Below are positions 43,505 through 54,775 of a DNA stretch of 64,000 nucleotides, piece after piece (the first letter of the stretch is position 1; each line of letters starts with the position of its first letter). The stretch lies in contig NW_023503293.1 in the NCBI RefSeq assembly GCF_014529535.1, positions 6,577,374 to 6,641,373 of the forward strand, given 5' to 3'. The stretch comes from Bradysia coprophila (lineage: Eukaryota; Arthropoda; Insecta; Diptera; Sciaridae). The notes below the pieces were generated by a model. The model saw only the letters and a list, made by a program, of their open reading frames with translations. It was not told the origin of the DNA and searched no databases. Both the position numbers and the translations under genes were made by a program.

Positions 43505-44306
43505 TTAGTCATGGCCATTACAGTGGCCACGACAGTGGCCACGGCAGTCAGCACCTGCACGAAGTTTTCCATTTTCATCGAAACACCACAGAACGGTGAA
43601 CATTTTCTTCGCAACGTCAGCTTTGGGTCTTGTTCCAAACACAACAACATTAGATCGGGAATTGTGAGGAGTTGTTTCCCAGGATGATCGACCTTTGACA
43701 TTAACAATTCGTCGAATGCCCAAAATTCCTTCTAAGCCCAAATTCTTCAGTTCTGAATACAGTTCAGCGGCAAAGGACTCATCAGGTGTTTGCATTGGAG
43801 AATCGGTTGACAAAAACTCGAGTGGCTTTAGATTACCGTGTTTATCGAAGCTCCAAGTTTGAGGCACCACATACTGCTTCATCTTCGTGTCGTGTTCTAT
43901 CCACAACGTTTCATTATCGGGTGCTACCACAGTGGTATCTAAAGAGAAAAATCTCGATTTAATTATGCGAATTATTCTCCATTAAAACTATCACAGATAA
44001 AACCAAACTTTGTAGGCGATTTAGAACCAATCGCGTAGTCTTACCCTTAATTATCCAAGGCGAAGTAACTCCAATCGATTTCTGATCATTCAGAGTTTCG
44101 ACGAGAACTTCGTCTTTCGATATATCAAAATGGCGATGCACCATTGCTAAACCAAACTCCTCTGCTACTCCATGCCTCTCAAAAATACGCCCGAAGTGTT
44201 CCAATTTCGATTTAACGTCATTTTCAGTAAACTTTTGTACTGCGACGCAAAAGTCGGGGATAGTACGGAAAAATTCGGAGTCTGGTCTCTCACACAAAAC
44301 GCTCAT
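43505..44306 (-). CDS. Two-exon gene of unknown function, copy 2
   Basis: Exons 44045-44306 and 43505-43938, intron 106 bp, encode the same 231-residue protein as the gene at 39308-40109, with no amino-acid difference seen. One intron base differs (GTAGGCGAT against GTAAGCGAT). About 390 bp upstream of the start codon is also shared, so both copies probably carry the same promoter. Both are intact, meaning dosage or recent origin rather than loss. Function unknown. Confidence 0.75.
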
Positions 44307-46051
44307 TTTGTAGAACTATGCCGCAGCGATCGAACAGAATAATGACAACAACGAATCGTTTCGTGGAATGGTTTTTCTTCTAAATTTGTACGTCTAGTTA
44401 TAGCCTGAGAAAATTAGATAATATTTTCCCTTCCGTTGATATGCACAAGTATTTGATAATAAAATATGGTTAATCATATTGTCGAACAGTAGTAAAGTGG
44501 CCGTGACGCAGTTCCCTTTACGATAAAAAAAAACAGTTGAATATGCTTGAGCACAAATTTGGGATAGAGCCAATTGTTATCATAGTAGTACAATGTACAT
44601 CTTTGCCGCACATAGTGCGGTCATAACGTGGAATGTACATTAATGCTGACAAATAATCTTCTGCACAGTTCTATCCTCATGGTATGCGGTGCCCCAACTT
44701 ATGGTACTCACACACTAATATACGTTTAACATTTTAATCTGGTATCACTTTGCGATCGGATTCATACTGGCGATCTTCGCATTTACAGGCCTCCCACACC
44801 TCTTAAAATCTCTTAAAATTCCTAAAATTTTAAAAATGCTAATAAAATGACACTTCGAAAATCTTATCAAACTTCTATAAATCAGGATCAAGATCAATAA
44901 AATCAGTGGATGAGTAGAGTAACATACACAATATCTTCTCATTTCATAGATCTCAATAAAGCAATTCTTTCTCGTAATTAATAATGAATGTAGCCCTTCT
45001 TTTTACTTTACTATTACTATTTCTTCACCAAAAACGTTTTTTGGACAATTTTGAAAAATGTAGGAAAATTCTGAGGAATAATGGAAAACGTTTTCCCAAA
45101 ATTATTCCCTGCATTTTGCCGTCCTAATTTCAATATCAACGTTAGGTAAACTTGAAGACGTTGGATAGTTTATTGTACCCGAATTCACTAAGCCAGAAAA
45201 AAAAACTTCTCCTCACGTCCACAAATTACACATTACGAAAAATATTGTTCTCCAGTTCTCATAAAAAAATAATTTGCAAATCAGAAGCACCGAATTTCTT
45301 TGTAACATCGTACCGCAATTTTGTGGACAGAGAACATTATGAAAGTCAAGCCAAATGAAAAAAAATACCGAGAAAAAGTATTTCATGAGCGAACATGACT
45401 AGGTTCTTATTGAAAAAACGAAGACGATATATTCCAAACACATAAATGCGTTTCCTGAATCTTAATTTTTTTTTTTTTTTGGTTTTAGTAAATTCGCCGA
45501 TAATGTATCATTGTCTGAAATGTGGTTGTGGATGGTGAAGGAGAAAATTAAACGAAATCGTTGGTTGCGGAACATGATTTCCGCTTATATAGAAGGATTT
45601 GTAAAAATAACAATTTTTAATTTGAAATATCGTTAGTAAACTAATGGTGCCGTATTCAAATTAGAGGAGCATCATCGGATGTTCTCATCAGACCCTAATA
45701 ATAACCATGATGGCATGATAACCATGATGATGGTCTTATCAAAAACAATGGCACAATTCTCTTTGCGTAAATTTTCTTCGTTTTGCAAATCATGAACGTC
45801 AAAGTATATTATTGCACCGTGTAACTCAAGTTATACTGCTGAAGATAACTATTATCGACAGACTTAGTCATATGTGATATGTGATCTATGTAATTTCGTT
45901 CAACTCTGGTAAATTAGTTCTTATATAACGAAATGTATGCCCAGCCCATACTTACGAAATAAAATCTGCCTAGAACGAAATCTCGCAGTTATCTCTCTAG
46001 GACAAATTTGTTTATCTGGATACATCTTATTTCTCGACAGATAAAATAGCG

Positions 46052-46156
46052 TATGCACCTCTGTCAAATATGTCCATTTTGGATTATGTACCACGTCTTC
46101 GGCTCGGTACATAACTTCCAAATCTTCAAAATAAACATATTGGACAGAGGTGCATA
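46052..46156. repeat. 105-bp inverted-end segment
   Basis: TATGCACCTCTGTC at 46052-46065 is mirrored at 46143-46156, with inner partial pairing (GGATTATGTACC against GGTACATAACTTCC). It is probably a short foldback element. Confidence 0.6.
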
Positions 46157-46677
46157 ATCTACTTGTTGTATTTGTTATCAATGTAAAGAAGTAATAGATT
46201 CGATAAATACATTTGGGGACTGATCACCGATGGTGAGTATGGTTTTAAGTTTGACTTATGATTTCATAGGACTTTCGAGCAAAAAAATTTTTTACCTGAA
46301 AAATTATTCATTGTCGAATGTTTAAATGATTCTTGATTTCTATCGGTCCATGGCTGAAATTTCTGCTGGATACTGGTTAGGTGTTCAAACACTTGTTATG
46401 TGCAAATTTCGGCTCTTGAGATCTTAGAGAGCAGTTTTTTTTTTTGGCACACTACCTGTTGTTGGTTATCATTGTGTGTTGGTTACGGTTACATACATAA
46501 AATGTTAACACAAAACGTGTTCCGACATTACGATAAAAACCGTTTCTTTTACTTTGGCAAGCGGTTGTAACATGATTCAATTTTTATTGTGCATTTTTAT
46601 TCAAAACCATGTCTATTAAAATGTGATATTTTCACCTGTTTCAACAGCGGATCTTGCCATGCTATCAATTTTAAAAG

Positions 46678-46880
46678 AATATAAATAAGCGAGCACCAAA
46701 AGAAATTTATATATTCAAACAAACGTTAAATATTGTGTTGTAGATATTAAAATATACTCTAAGGGTGTGTAGAGCAGTGTGTGTGTTTTTTCCCTTCCTT
46801 CCTTCTGTGCTGTGGACTTGCCACGAAAAAGGAACGAAATTATTATTAAAAATACGTGCGCCTTCATTTATTTAATAAGG
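46678..46880 (+). promoter_or_regulatory. Possible TATA promoter and non-coding first exon
   Basis: A TATAAATAAG string at about 46680 is followed some 30 bp later by ATTCAAAC, which could be an initiator. About 170 bp downstream, AATAAGGTAAGC at about 46874-46885 makes a good splice donor. No coding exon was found that it would join, so this is tentative: it could be the 5' exon of a gene beyond the window. Confidence 0.22.
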
Positions 46881-47780
46881 TAAGCAAAGCTCTTTCAGAC
46901 ATTTTCATTTTTACGAAATCACCTGCTCAAAACGGTTAAAATGAATTGTGTTAATGATGTGTTTTTGTTGTATACCAACTACGATGGTTCTTTATTTTTA
47001 AATTGATGTTGTATATTGGGTTGTATAGTAATAAAACATAAAACGCGGACAAAAGGTAGCCTCAGAGCGAAATGGCCAGTATTTACCCGCTGTAAAATTA
47101 TTCAATAAAACGTATTGGACCAATTAAGAGTGACCACAGTGACACGTGTCCGTGTTCCGTTATACTCAGGCCTTAAATCCTTGGAGTCGTGAAAAAGCTA
47201 TTCTATGGGATGTAACAATCAGTGATACATTAGCACCTTCATACATTAAGGAATCTTTCATTTGAAAGAAAATTATTCGTTCACTCCGTTAGTTTTCAAA
47301 ATTTTTGGTTGTATGGGGCCAGAAACTATGAAATTTGTTCCAAAATTGGGATCAATCATGAAGGCTGCTTCAGGGGAACCACGTTGAAGAGGGATGCATT
47401 TTGGTTCAAAATTAATATGAGAAAATTTTCGGTGTAGTTTATGGGCTGTATGGTGTGAAGAAGTTTTGATTTAAACTGGAGGAAAATTCATTGCATAATG
47501 ACAAAAACTCGATTATGAACAAAGTACAGTTTTAGTGAGAACATGTTTCATGTCGTTGATTGATCAAAGTGACATTTTTTAAATTTTTTGCGAAGATTAA
47601 AAATCCAATCCAGAAATAATTACTTTTTGAAAGTAATCTCATCAGACCTAAGAAATTGTAATCCCATATTTCCAGCTGTGTAGATATTCCAAATAATAAG
47701 TAAGTAAGTGATCTTTAATTTAGCTATACAGCTATAAAAAACAAATCCACACATCTTCTATAATATAAAACACAAAGACG

Positions 47781-47949
47781 GTGCACCTCATCTCACCTCG
47801 GTGCACCACGCTTCACCTCGGTGCACCACGCTTCACCTCGGTGCACCACGCTTCACCTCGGTGCACCACGCTTCACCTCGGTGCACCACGCTTCACCTCG
47901 GTGCACCACGCTTCACCTCGGTGCACCACGGCTCATCTCGGTGCACCAA
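47781..47949. repeat. 20-bp GC-rich minisatellite, about 8.5 units
   Basis: Perfect units GTGCACCACGCTTCACCTCG repeat at exact 20-bp spacing from 47801 to 47920, with variant units at 47781, 47921 and 47941. Because 20 is not a multiple of three, all frames cycle through the same 20-residue pattern and give spurious open frames. Its GC content is far above the surroundings. Confidence 0.95.
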
Positions 47950-49244
47950 GGACTACCCGATGAATCCGTGGACCGAACCCGCTAGGGTGACTTTCTAAAA
48001 CGACGGGTCAGCGAAAAAGTTCTTCGAATGCGTCCCAAGATACGGTGTGGCAGACTTCTTTACTTTAAACACAGTGGTACCTCGGCCTCCGATTGGTCAG
48101 TGGACCACACCTCCGTGGATGTCTTTCAAAAACAACACAGCCGTAACAACACAGTAAGGAGACGTCCACGCCAAAGACAAAAAATTGTTTACTCATAAGT
48201 CTTGCTCCATCTAAGTAAAACGAAACTTAACTTACGTATTTGAAATTTCACAGTGGAGTAACAGATATTCCAAGCGATTTTCTGATATCAATTGAATAGA
48301 CCGTGTGCAGTATAAATAATTTATTTTTAATTGATGTAGATTATTATTCTGTAGAACAAAAGTGTAAACAGAATATCTGAAAAATGTCTGCTTGATTTTA
48401 TATCGCACTTTAAAAGCTGTAATTTGAATAAAAATAAAGGGATATCCGAACCATTCTAATTCATTCTAATTGGATTCTTACTAAGATTCTAATAAGTGGG
48501 ATGGCATCGGGATGGCAACAATATTTTTCAATAATTTCTATAAAAAAAATTAAATATTTTTTTCAATGGTTTTCATGGTAAATCTTCTTTTTATTGAAAT
48601 ATGAAACTTTTTTCTCAAAATCGCACACGCTCTATTGTACAGTTAAAGTCACTTATACCTCTTCAATTTGCTTGAGTTGTTTTTTGGGTACTCATACCAA
48701 TATCATACGTGTCCACAAAAAACTAACCACGGGTTAATATTTATCGGACTTCCCTTAGCTTATCTATCGTGTAGGCGACCCAAACTTCTCAGACGTAAAT
48801 TTGCAGAAATGACACGCATTAGAAAAATCAAAGTATGTTGTTAAATATTAGGAGTTTTCAAAAAGATTTACTTTCGATGCATCTGTCGAAAATACAAGAT
48901 AATTTAAAAAAACAAAATAAAATTGTGTCGCGTGGACAGAAACTTTTTAGAAAACTAACAGGTATCCGGCGGGCGCTGAAGATTTTTTAGAGAAACTGAC
49001 AGTAATTCAACCGTCGAGTCGGGCGGACGACCTTTTTTGTATAAAAGTAGCCTTTGACTTGGGTGGGCCGGCACAAAATTTTTCTTCCACGCACGCCTAT
49101 GCGCTGATACATGGCCATGGCAGCGTTAGTACATAGGGAATTCAAAAAGTAGTTCTTAGAAAACTGACTCCCAATGTTTATTATGTTTAAATCAAGATTG
49201 TTACATTCAATGCAATGGGATGCAATATCGAAGAACATATCAAA
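47950..49244. other. Gene-free stretch
   Basis: No gene recognised. The first 250 bp (to about 48200) are less AT-rich than the surroundings and may belong with the minisatellite; the rest is ordinary AT-rich DNA. Confidence 0.5.
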
Positions 49245-49923
49245 CCTAACGTCATCTTGCGAGTTCAAACTGATATAAAATCATATCTTTGGTAAAGGCT
49301 ACAAGATACATATGAAAAGTCCTTATTTAGATTGAGAATATTTTTCACATACTACCTATGCTAATGCCTTTTTTTATTGATAGTCTAGACAATCAGACAG
49401 TAGAGGTCAAAGGAGGATTAGTCTTGGATGGGCAACGTTCGGAAAACTTAGGTTGATATTTAAAAGCAAAATCAACAGCAGTGGTGAAGAGGAAAATTGT
49501 TAATTCGTGTGTCCTACCGACGCTGACGTATAGACCAAAACCATAATGAATGAGACCACCAATGACACAATCAATATGCAGGCCACGAGAAAGATGGACG
49601 AACTCCGATCAAGCTAATGGTGGGGACAAATTGGCAGTGAATGGCAATGGATCGTTCAGAATGGAAAACAAAAGAGGGGGCCTACATTCAGCAGTGAATA
49701 TCAACGGGATGAGTAAGAAGAAAACTAAGAAGAACTTATTCGCAAATCATGGTCAAAGGCCTTAGAAGGAAAATCTATCAAAATATATCGATATAAAAAG
49801 GCATTATCATAGTTAGTATGTGAAAAATATTCTCAATCTAAATAAGGACTTTTAATATGTATTTTGTAGGTCTTACCAAAGAGATGATTTTATATAAGTT
49901 TGAACTCGAAAAGTGACGTTAGG
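49245..49923. mobile_element. Foldback element with about 135-bp arms enclosing an RTE remnant
   Basis: The left arm 49245-49382 (CCTAACGTCA, GAGTTCAAACTGATATAAAA, AGTCCTTATTTAGATTGAGA, ATATTTTTCACATACTA) is mirrored in 49784-49923 with about 10% mismatch. Between the arms lies about 400 bp derived from a non-LTR retrotransposon. The arrangement suggests a foldback or DNA element that captured, or was invaded by, a retroelement piece. Confidence 0.72.
49407..49550 (+). pseudogene. RTE-like reverse transcriptase remnant, frameshifted
   Basis: Translated in pieces, the segment gives RRISLGWATFGKLRLIFKSK and then, after a one-base frameshift near 49480, VKRKIVNSCVLPTLTYR. This is the block that follows the RT thumb in RTE-type elements. 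The following 200 bp (to about 49770) keep weaker traces of the same region. Only a fragment is present and it cannot be active. Confidence 0.65.
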
Positions 49924-51880
49924 TGTGAGTTAGTTGTGTCCGTTATTAGATAAAATTAAAATTAATATCATCAGTACAGCCCGGCCGAAGGCCGGGAAAC
50001 AGTGCTAGTTTTCTATAAATCAAAATCAAAATTAAAAAATTTTCTATTACGTAAATCTTTGATTTTTTTTATTCGTACGAGCTTAGACATCCCAAAATTT
50101 TTAAGATTTTTTTTTACTGCTATATCCCATATCCCAAAATTTTAAAGATTTCTCAAAAGTTCGTACGACCAATCATAAATTTGATTGCGAAAAAAGCATG
50201 ACTAAAAAAGAATTAAGAAAAAAAATGATTTTGAATAAAACATATACAACACAAATTACTAATTCAGTTTCCTCCTAACAGCCCAACAAGGATGCAAATT
50301 TTTCCAGCGAAATGCACTCCAATAAAATTGAAATCAAATAAAAGTAAACAAATAAATGCAAATAATACAAATGGTCATAATATACATATTTATGTGTGTT
50401 TTATGTAAGTTATGTTCAACATATAATAATATTCTGCTAATATTTCTTCACCTATCTGTTGTCCCGATCGGATTGTCATATATTTATAATTCTTTGTTTA
50501 TAAAATGCTAAAAAAAAATTTGACCATCTGGTCTCGTGGTATTTTTTTCTGTTATTTTCTACATAATCGTGTTATGTTTTATGCACGCGGGATACATTTT
50601 TAGTTCCTTTTTTTTCAAATTCGATTTTTTTTTTTTGCTAATGTGTCCCTGTTGAATCGTTTTTTTCTTCTCAAGTCACGATTTCTGCTTGACTTCGTAA
50701 CTTTTACCGAGAATATTATGTTGATGTGTTATGGATACATGGTCGCACGCAGGATTTTATTGGAAAAAAATATTTTTGATATGTTATGCTGGTACCAATT
50801 GTACAATCAAATAGTTGTAAATGCAATAAATTAGAGAGTAAAAACTCGATGGTTTTCAAGAAGATGAAGAAGAAAAATAAAAACGATAGATAAAAGAAGA
50901 GAGAAAAACATTTTCATACTAACACTACAACGATCTTACGATCATTTTATAATATTTAATCTGCAAAAGGTTGAGGTGTTGGATGTTAAGACATAACGCC
51001 AAGTAGATATTTATTTTGTGCATTATTTGTTTGTTCAATATCTGAAATGGAATTTTTAGTTCGATACAACTTTGGAGCAATTTTGATTTGAAAATTGTTA
51101 AAATTTCACAATGTCAATTGAAGTTCTTGAGCTATGTTTAAGTATTGGTACGTCATGCATTTCTTTTTGCTACAGAAGGACATCAATTTCCTGCGTATCG
51201 TCGAAATGCGTGTAGTATTCCTATGATTTTTAAATTCAGATGTATTAGGGGCTAGGTAAATCGAGGTAATAAATGCAATGCGGCCACAACTGAAATTTAT
51301 GACAACGTTTTCAGGTTCACTTTCATGTGTTTTCAATTCATCTCCACGCTTTAGTTACTGGTGTCAAAGTGAAGGATGAAACTTAAAAGCAAAATTGAAA
51401 GAATTGGTTGGCAGCATCTTTAATTGATTAGTCTACGACAACTGTAAGTGAACAGTGTGAACTGAACACTCACTTGCCGAAATTAGGATTCGAACTCTAT
51501 CTTGACAGCTCAAATAATACGCACTTAACAGTGTACATGGTTACACTGTTTTTCATTGTACATTTTTGGCCCTCCGATATTTAGTATTTTTCATCTTTAT
51601 TGTTTGCTATAAAGGAGTCGACTAAATAATCGACTAAATTGAACTATTTTAAAGAGAGCATCTATCCACCATACCACCAACAGATCTTAAGTAGTAGAAC
51701 CAGATAGCCAGGTACACTGTTATCTTTTTTGACTTTGGCTTTTGTTCGGATGAATTGATAAAATGCGAAAATATTGAGTGTGAAGTGATTAAAATTGTTG
51801 CCAATGATAATAACTTCGACAGCCAAAAAGTTTCCAAATTGATCGATATTACGTTTCAGTCGTAAATTAGTTTCGTTAGT
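49924..51880. other. Gene-free AT-rich stretch
   Basis: No gene recognised. A small GC-rich palindrome CCCGGCCGAAGGCCGGG lies at about 49980-49997. Confidence 0.5.
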
Positions 51881-51909
51881 CAGTTGACGCTTCTACAGGA
51901 ATCTTAAAA

Positions 51910-52980
51910 ATGAAGCGGCTGCATCTCCTTACGATAGTTTTGTTATTTTATGGGATTGTTTCGGTACATTGTCAAGCCATAAATTATTTCGGTGTTGGCT
52001 ACTCGCCATATGTCAGGTCAGATGGCTCCTATTGGAACACTTACACGTTAGAGGAGATCAGCCAAATGTTGAGAATTGTTCTAACGAACCACAACTCGAT
52101 TTCATCTTACTCTATGGGAGTTAGTGGTAAGACGGCGTAAATGATTTTTTTGTTTGAAATTTGTTCAAAATTTTTCATTTTGTTTTTAGAATGGAATTAC
52201 GGTGGACCTTGGGATCAAGCAGACGGCAATTGCTTAATTGCTCGTGCTGCTGCCCAAATAAATAGAGACCATCAAGCCGTGGTTCTGTCCCTGTCTCAGG
52301 GCATTTATCAAAATGAAAATCCTACAATTCAACAAGTCGAAATTAATAACGCCTTTCTTGCCGCTGCAGAGGCAAATCAAATTAGACCAGGAACTGTTTG
52401 GGGCTTGACATTTACCAATGAGTACGTGGTAAATTTGGCAACAGGTCAGAGAGTTCTCGGTATGCTAAGAGGCAACAGAGACCGAGCACATTCAATGGGC
52501 CTACGCATTGGAACACGAATTCACATTTGTGGCGAAATATGGAACGGACCCAATCAACAGATTTTAAGTGAAATTGCACAGGCATCGGATTTCATCATGT
52601 GCAATTTATATCCGGGCCCCAATTCGGACGATGCGATTCGGGCAGTTCAAGGCATAAGTGACGCGTACTACAGTGCTCGTGACGGATTTTGGAGATTCAA
52701 TCCGAATCTGGAAGTGATCATTGGTGAAACTGGTTGGGCTAGTGAGGGGGAAACGTTTTTCAATCCACCTCATTTGAATACCGTACAACATATGGGCAAC
52801 TTTTGGAATGCAATGAGAAATTGGGCTTTCGCAAATCGTGTAAAAGTCCAAATGTTCGCGGCATTCGATGAGCCGTGGAAACCGGGTCCTTCAGGAGAAA
52901 GACATTTTGGATGGTGGAGAAGAGCTCCGGATAATAGCCTATATTACATAGAGAAGACCACCGGGAATATATTTAGATAA
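51910..52980 (+). CDS. Secreted GH17-like beta-1,3-glucanase (2 exons)
   Basis: GH17 enzymes cut or transfer beta-1,3-glucans of fungal and plant walls. Exons 51910-52126 and 52190-52980, with a 63-bp GT-AG intron, encode 335 residues. Visible: a signal peptide (MKRLHLLTIVLLFYGIVSVH, cleavage near CQA), the first barrel strand NYFGVGYSPY, the strand-4 motif LTFTNEYVV with putative acid/base Glu150, and IIGETGWASEG with putative nucleophile Glu252, then FAAFDEPWK, all as in GH17. No C-terminal module or GPI signal. A TCAGT initiator-like motif lies at 51880-51884, 26 bp before the ATG. The intron and the absence of breaks show a working eukaryotic gene. GH17 is rare in animals, so transfer from a fungus, bacterium or plant is possible; the role would be digestion of fungal or algal glucan. 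Confidence 0.88.
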
Positions 52981-54689
52981 AGAAACACTAAAATGTAAAA
53001 CAGAAAAATGAAGAGCATTTAATCTTTCAGGAATGGCTAATCATTTGTTGTTGAGAGCAGCTACAAAAATAAGCGATGACCTACAGTTAAAGTGCTCTTC
53101 GTATAAAACACTAGGCAATACTTTGAACAAATGAAGTAACAGATTTAATTTTGGTGCGATTGGTCGTTTCTGAAAGTTTTATTGTGTTTTACATACTTAA
53201 CCTTTTAATAAACGTTTCTAGCAATGGTATAAAGTAATGTTGCATTTCGGGTAAATTAATCAACCAATTCGTGATTGTCACACCATTAACACAACCCAAC
53301 CTTTCTTCTCCCTAATCTTTGTGCTCATGGGTTTCTCTTGTTAACCTTTTTTAATAGAGAAATAAAAAAGTCAAGTGGAAATAGACATGTCTTTATCCTA
53401 GTGGGATGCTTAATTTTATGTGCACTGCCTATTGAAACAATAGTGCTCAGTCGAGACGTCGTGCCTCTTGACTGAAATTTTACAAATTTTGTCGATTATC
53501 ATCTAATGTGCAAAATTTGAGTAGAGCAAATGGTGCGTGCTTTTGATAATAAAATAACCTCACTGGATCTAAGTGGAAATTGAGTTCAGCTATGTGTATG
53601 TCCATCCATTCCAGTTGTTTTGGTTTGTATTTGTAATAAGAATTTCGTTGAACAAATGAAAATCTAGATTTAAACTAAAGAACTTAGATTCTCACAAATT
53701 TTGGGTGGAATCATTTACAAACCACTACAACTTCCACACCAGAAAACATGACAAATTTCACATTTCTCCCCTGTAAGTAATTGCAAACTAAAAAGACCAT
53801 GTTAACAACCAAGTCAGATTATTTCCTCTGCTTTCATACTCAGACCAGACCATGATACGAAAATTAATTCTTAACAAGTTAAGACTCGTCTGTTGATGGT
53901 TTCAGATGGGAATTGAAAATCGTGTGCAGCCAGTGAATTTTTGATGACAATTTGCAAAGGTAACGGCTGAGTTCGGTCAAGTGGCGACGAAAATATGTGT
54001 GAGCAAAAGTTTGCTAACATTACCGGCATATCCATAAACTGTGTCAGTTCAAAACAGGAGTGATTTGAACTCTACTGTAAGAAAACTGAACTTCGCTAAT
54101 GCTCCGAATTTTTACTAAATAAAGATGATGATGTTCAACAGACATCGCAAATTTGCATGGAAAATTAAACAACAAATTTCATTCAATACGATCGTCCCCA
54201 ATAAGACCTGAACAATTCCCAATTTTCAACTATATAATTTCACCGGTAACGATCAATAAGTAATAAATAATAACACTGGCCTCTTGCCTATATCATTAAT
54301 TTACTGAATCTTTATTTTTTCTGTTCTTTAAACAAATTAAGTAGCAGATTTATCGCGATGCGGCCAATACATAAAATATCGGTACGCTACTAAACTTTTC
54401 TTAGATTAAATGCATTATTGAATACTCTGCCTAATTTAAGGAATTTAACTGCTTAAAATTCTTAAAAAATCCCCAAATCTAAAGAAATTTTGTAAGAATT
54501 TGAGGAATTGTATGGAATTAGGTGACGAAAAGTAAGAAAAAAAGAATTTCTCAACGTGTTACATACAACGTTTTGTGTAACCAGCTGCGAAAAGTTAACT
54601 TTTGAAATGCAAATCCACTGAATGAACGAAAAATTATATGAATGATCAAGCGGACTACTTTTAAGTATGCTTCTAAAATTGATTCACGA

Positions 54690-54775
54690 CCCAATAGTCG
54701 AATAGTTAGAGGTGTTGCTCGATAAGCATTGGATTTTGGTGTCGGGGGTTCGAAATTTATCAGATCAGGATTTCC
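54690..54775 (+). other. tRNA-like remnant, possible SINE head
   Basis: TAGTCGAATAGTTAGAGG resembles an A box and GGGGGTTCGAAATTT a B box about 45 bp later, the spacing of a pol III promoter. The stems do not close, so it is not a functional tRNA gene. A-rich sequence follows at 54840-54875. Confidence 0.2.

Larger units (their letters stand above)
40802..44698. repeat. Large direct duplication, copy 2 (3897 bp)
   Basis: Second copy of 37022-40500, starting GGTTTGTTCCAAGTAACTG and ending GCGGTGCCCCAAC, after which the two flanks differ. Extra length is mostly the 405-bp element at 41871-42275. Coding parts of the enclosed gene are identical to copy 1 in protein. Near-identity of non-coding DNA shows that the duplication is recent, or kept alike by gene conversion. 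Confidence 0.95.
44699..47780. other. Gene-free stretch between duplication and minisatellite
   Basis: No gene recognised. Structures seen are the inverted-end segment at 46052-46156 and a possible promoter with first exon at about 46678-46880, both listed separately. Confidence 0.5.

Noticed and set aside
47781-47998. Open frames of repeated HHASPRCTTLH type
   Set aside because: All frames of a 20-bp repeat stay open; no start context, splice partner or domain.
48987-49268. 93-codon minus-strand frame
   Set aside because: It overlaps the left arm of the foldback element and shows no domain or splice partner.
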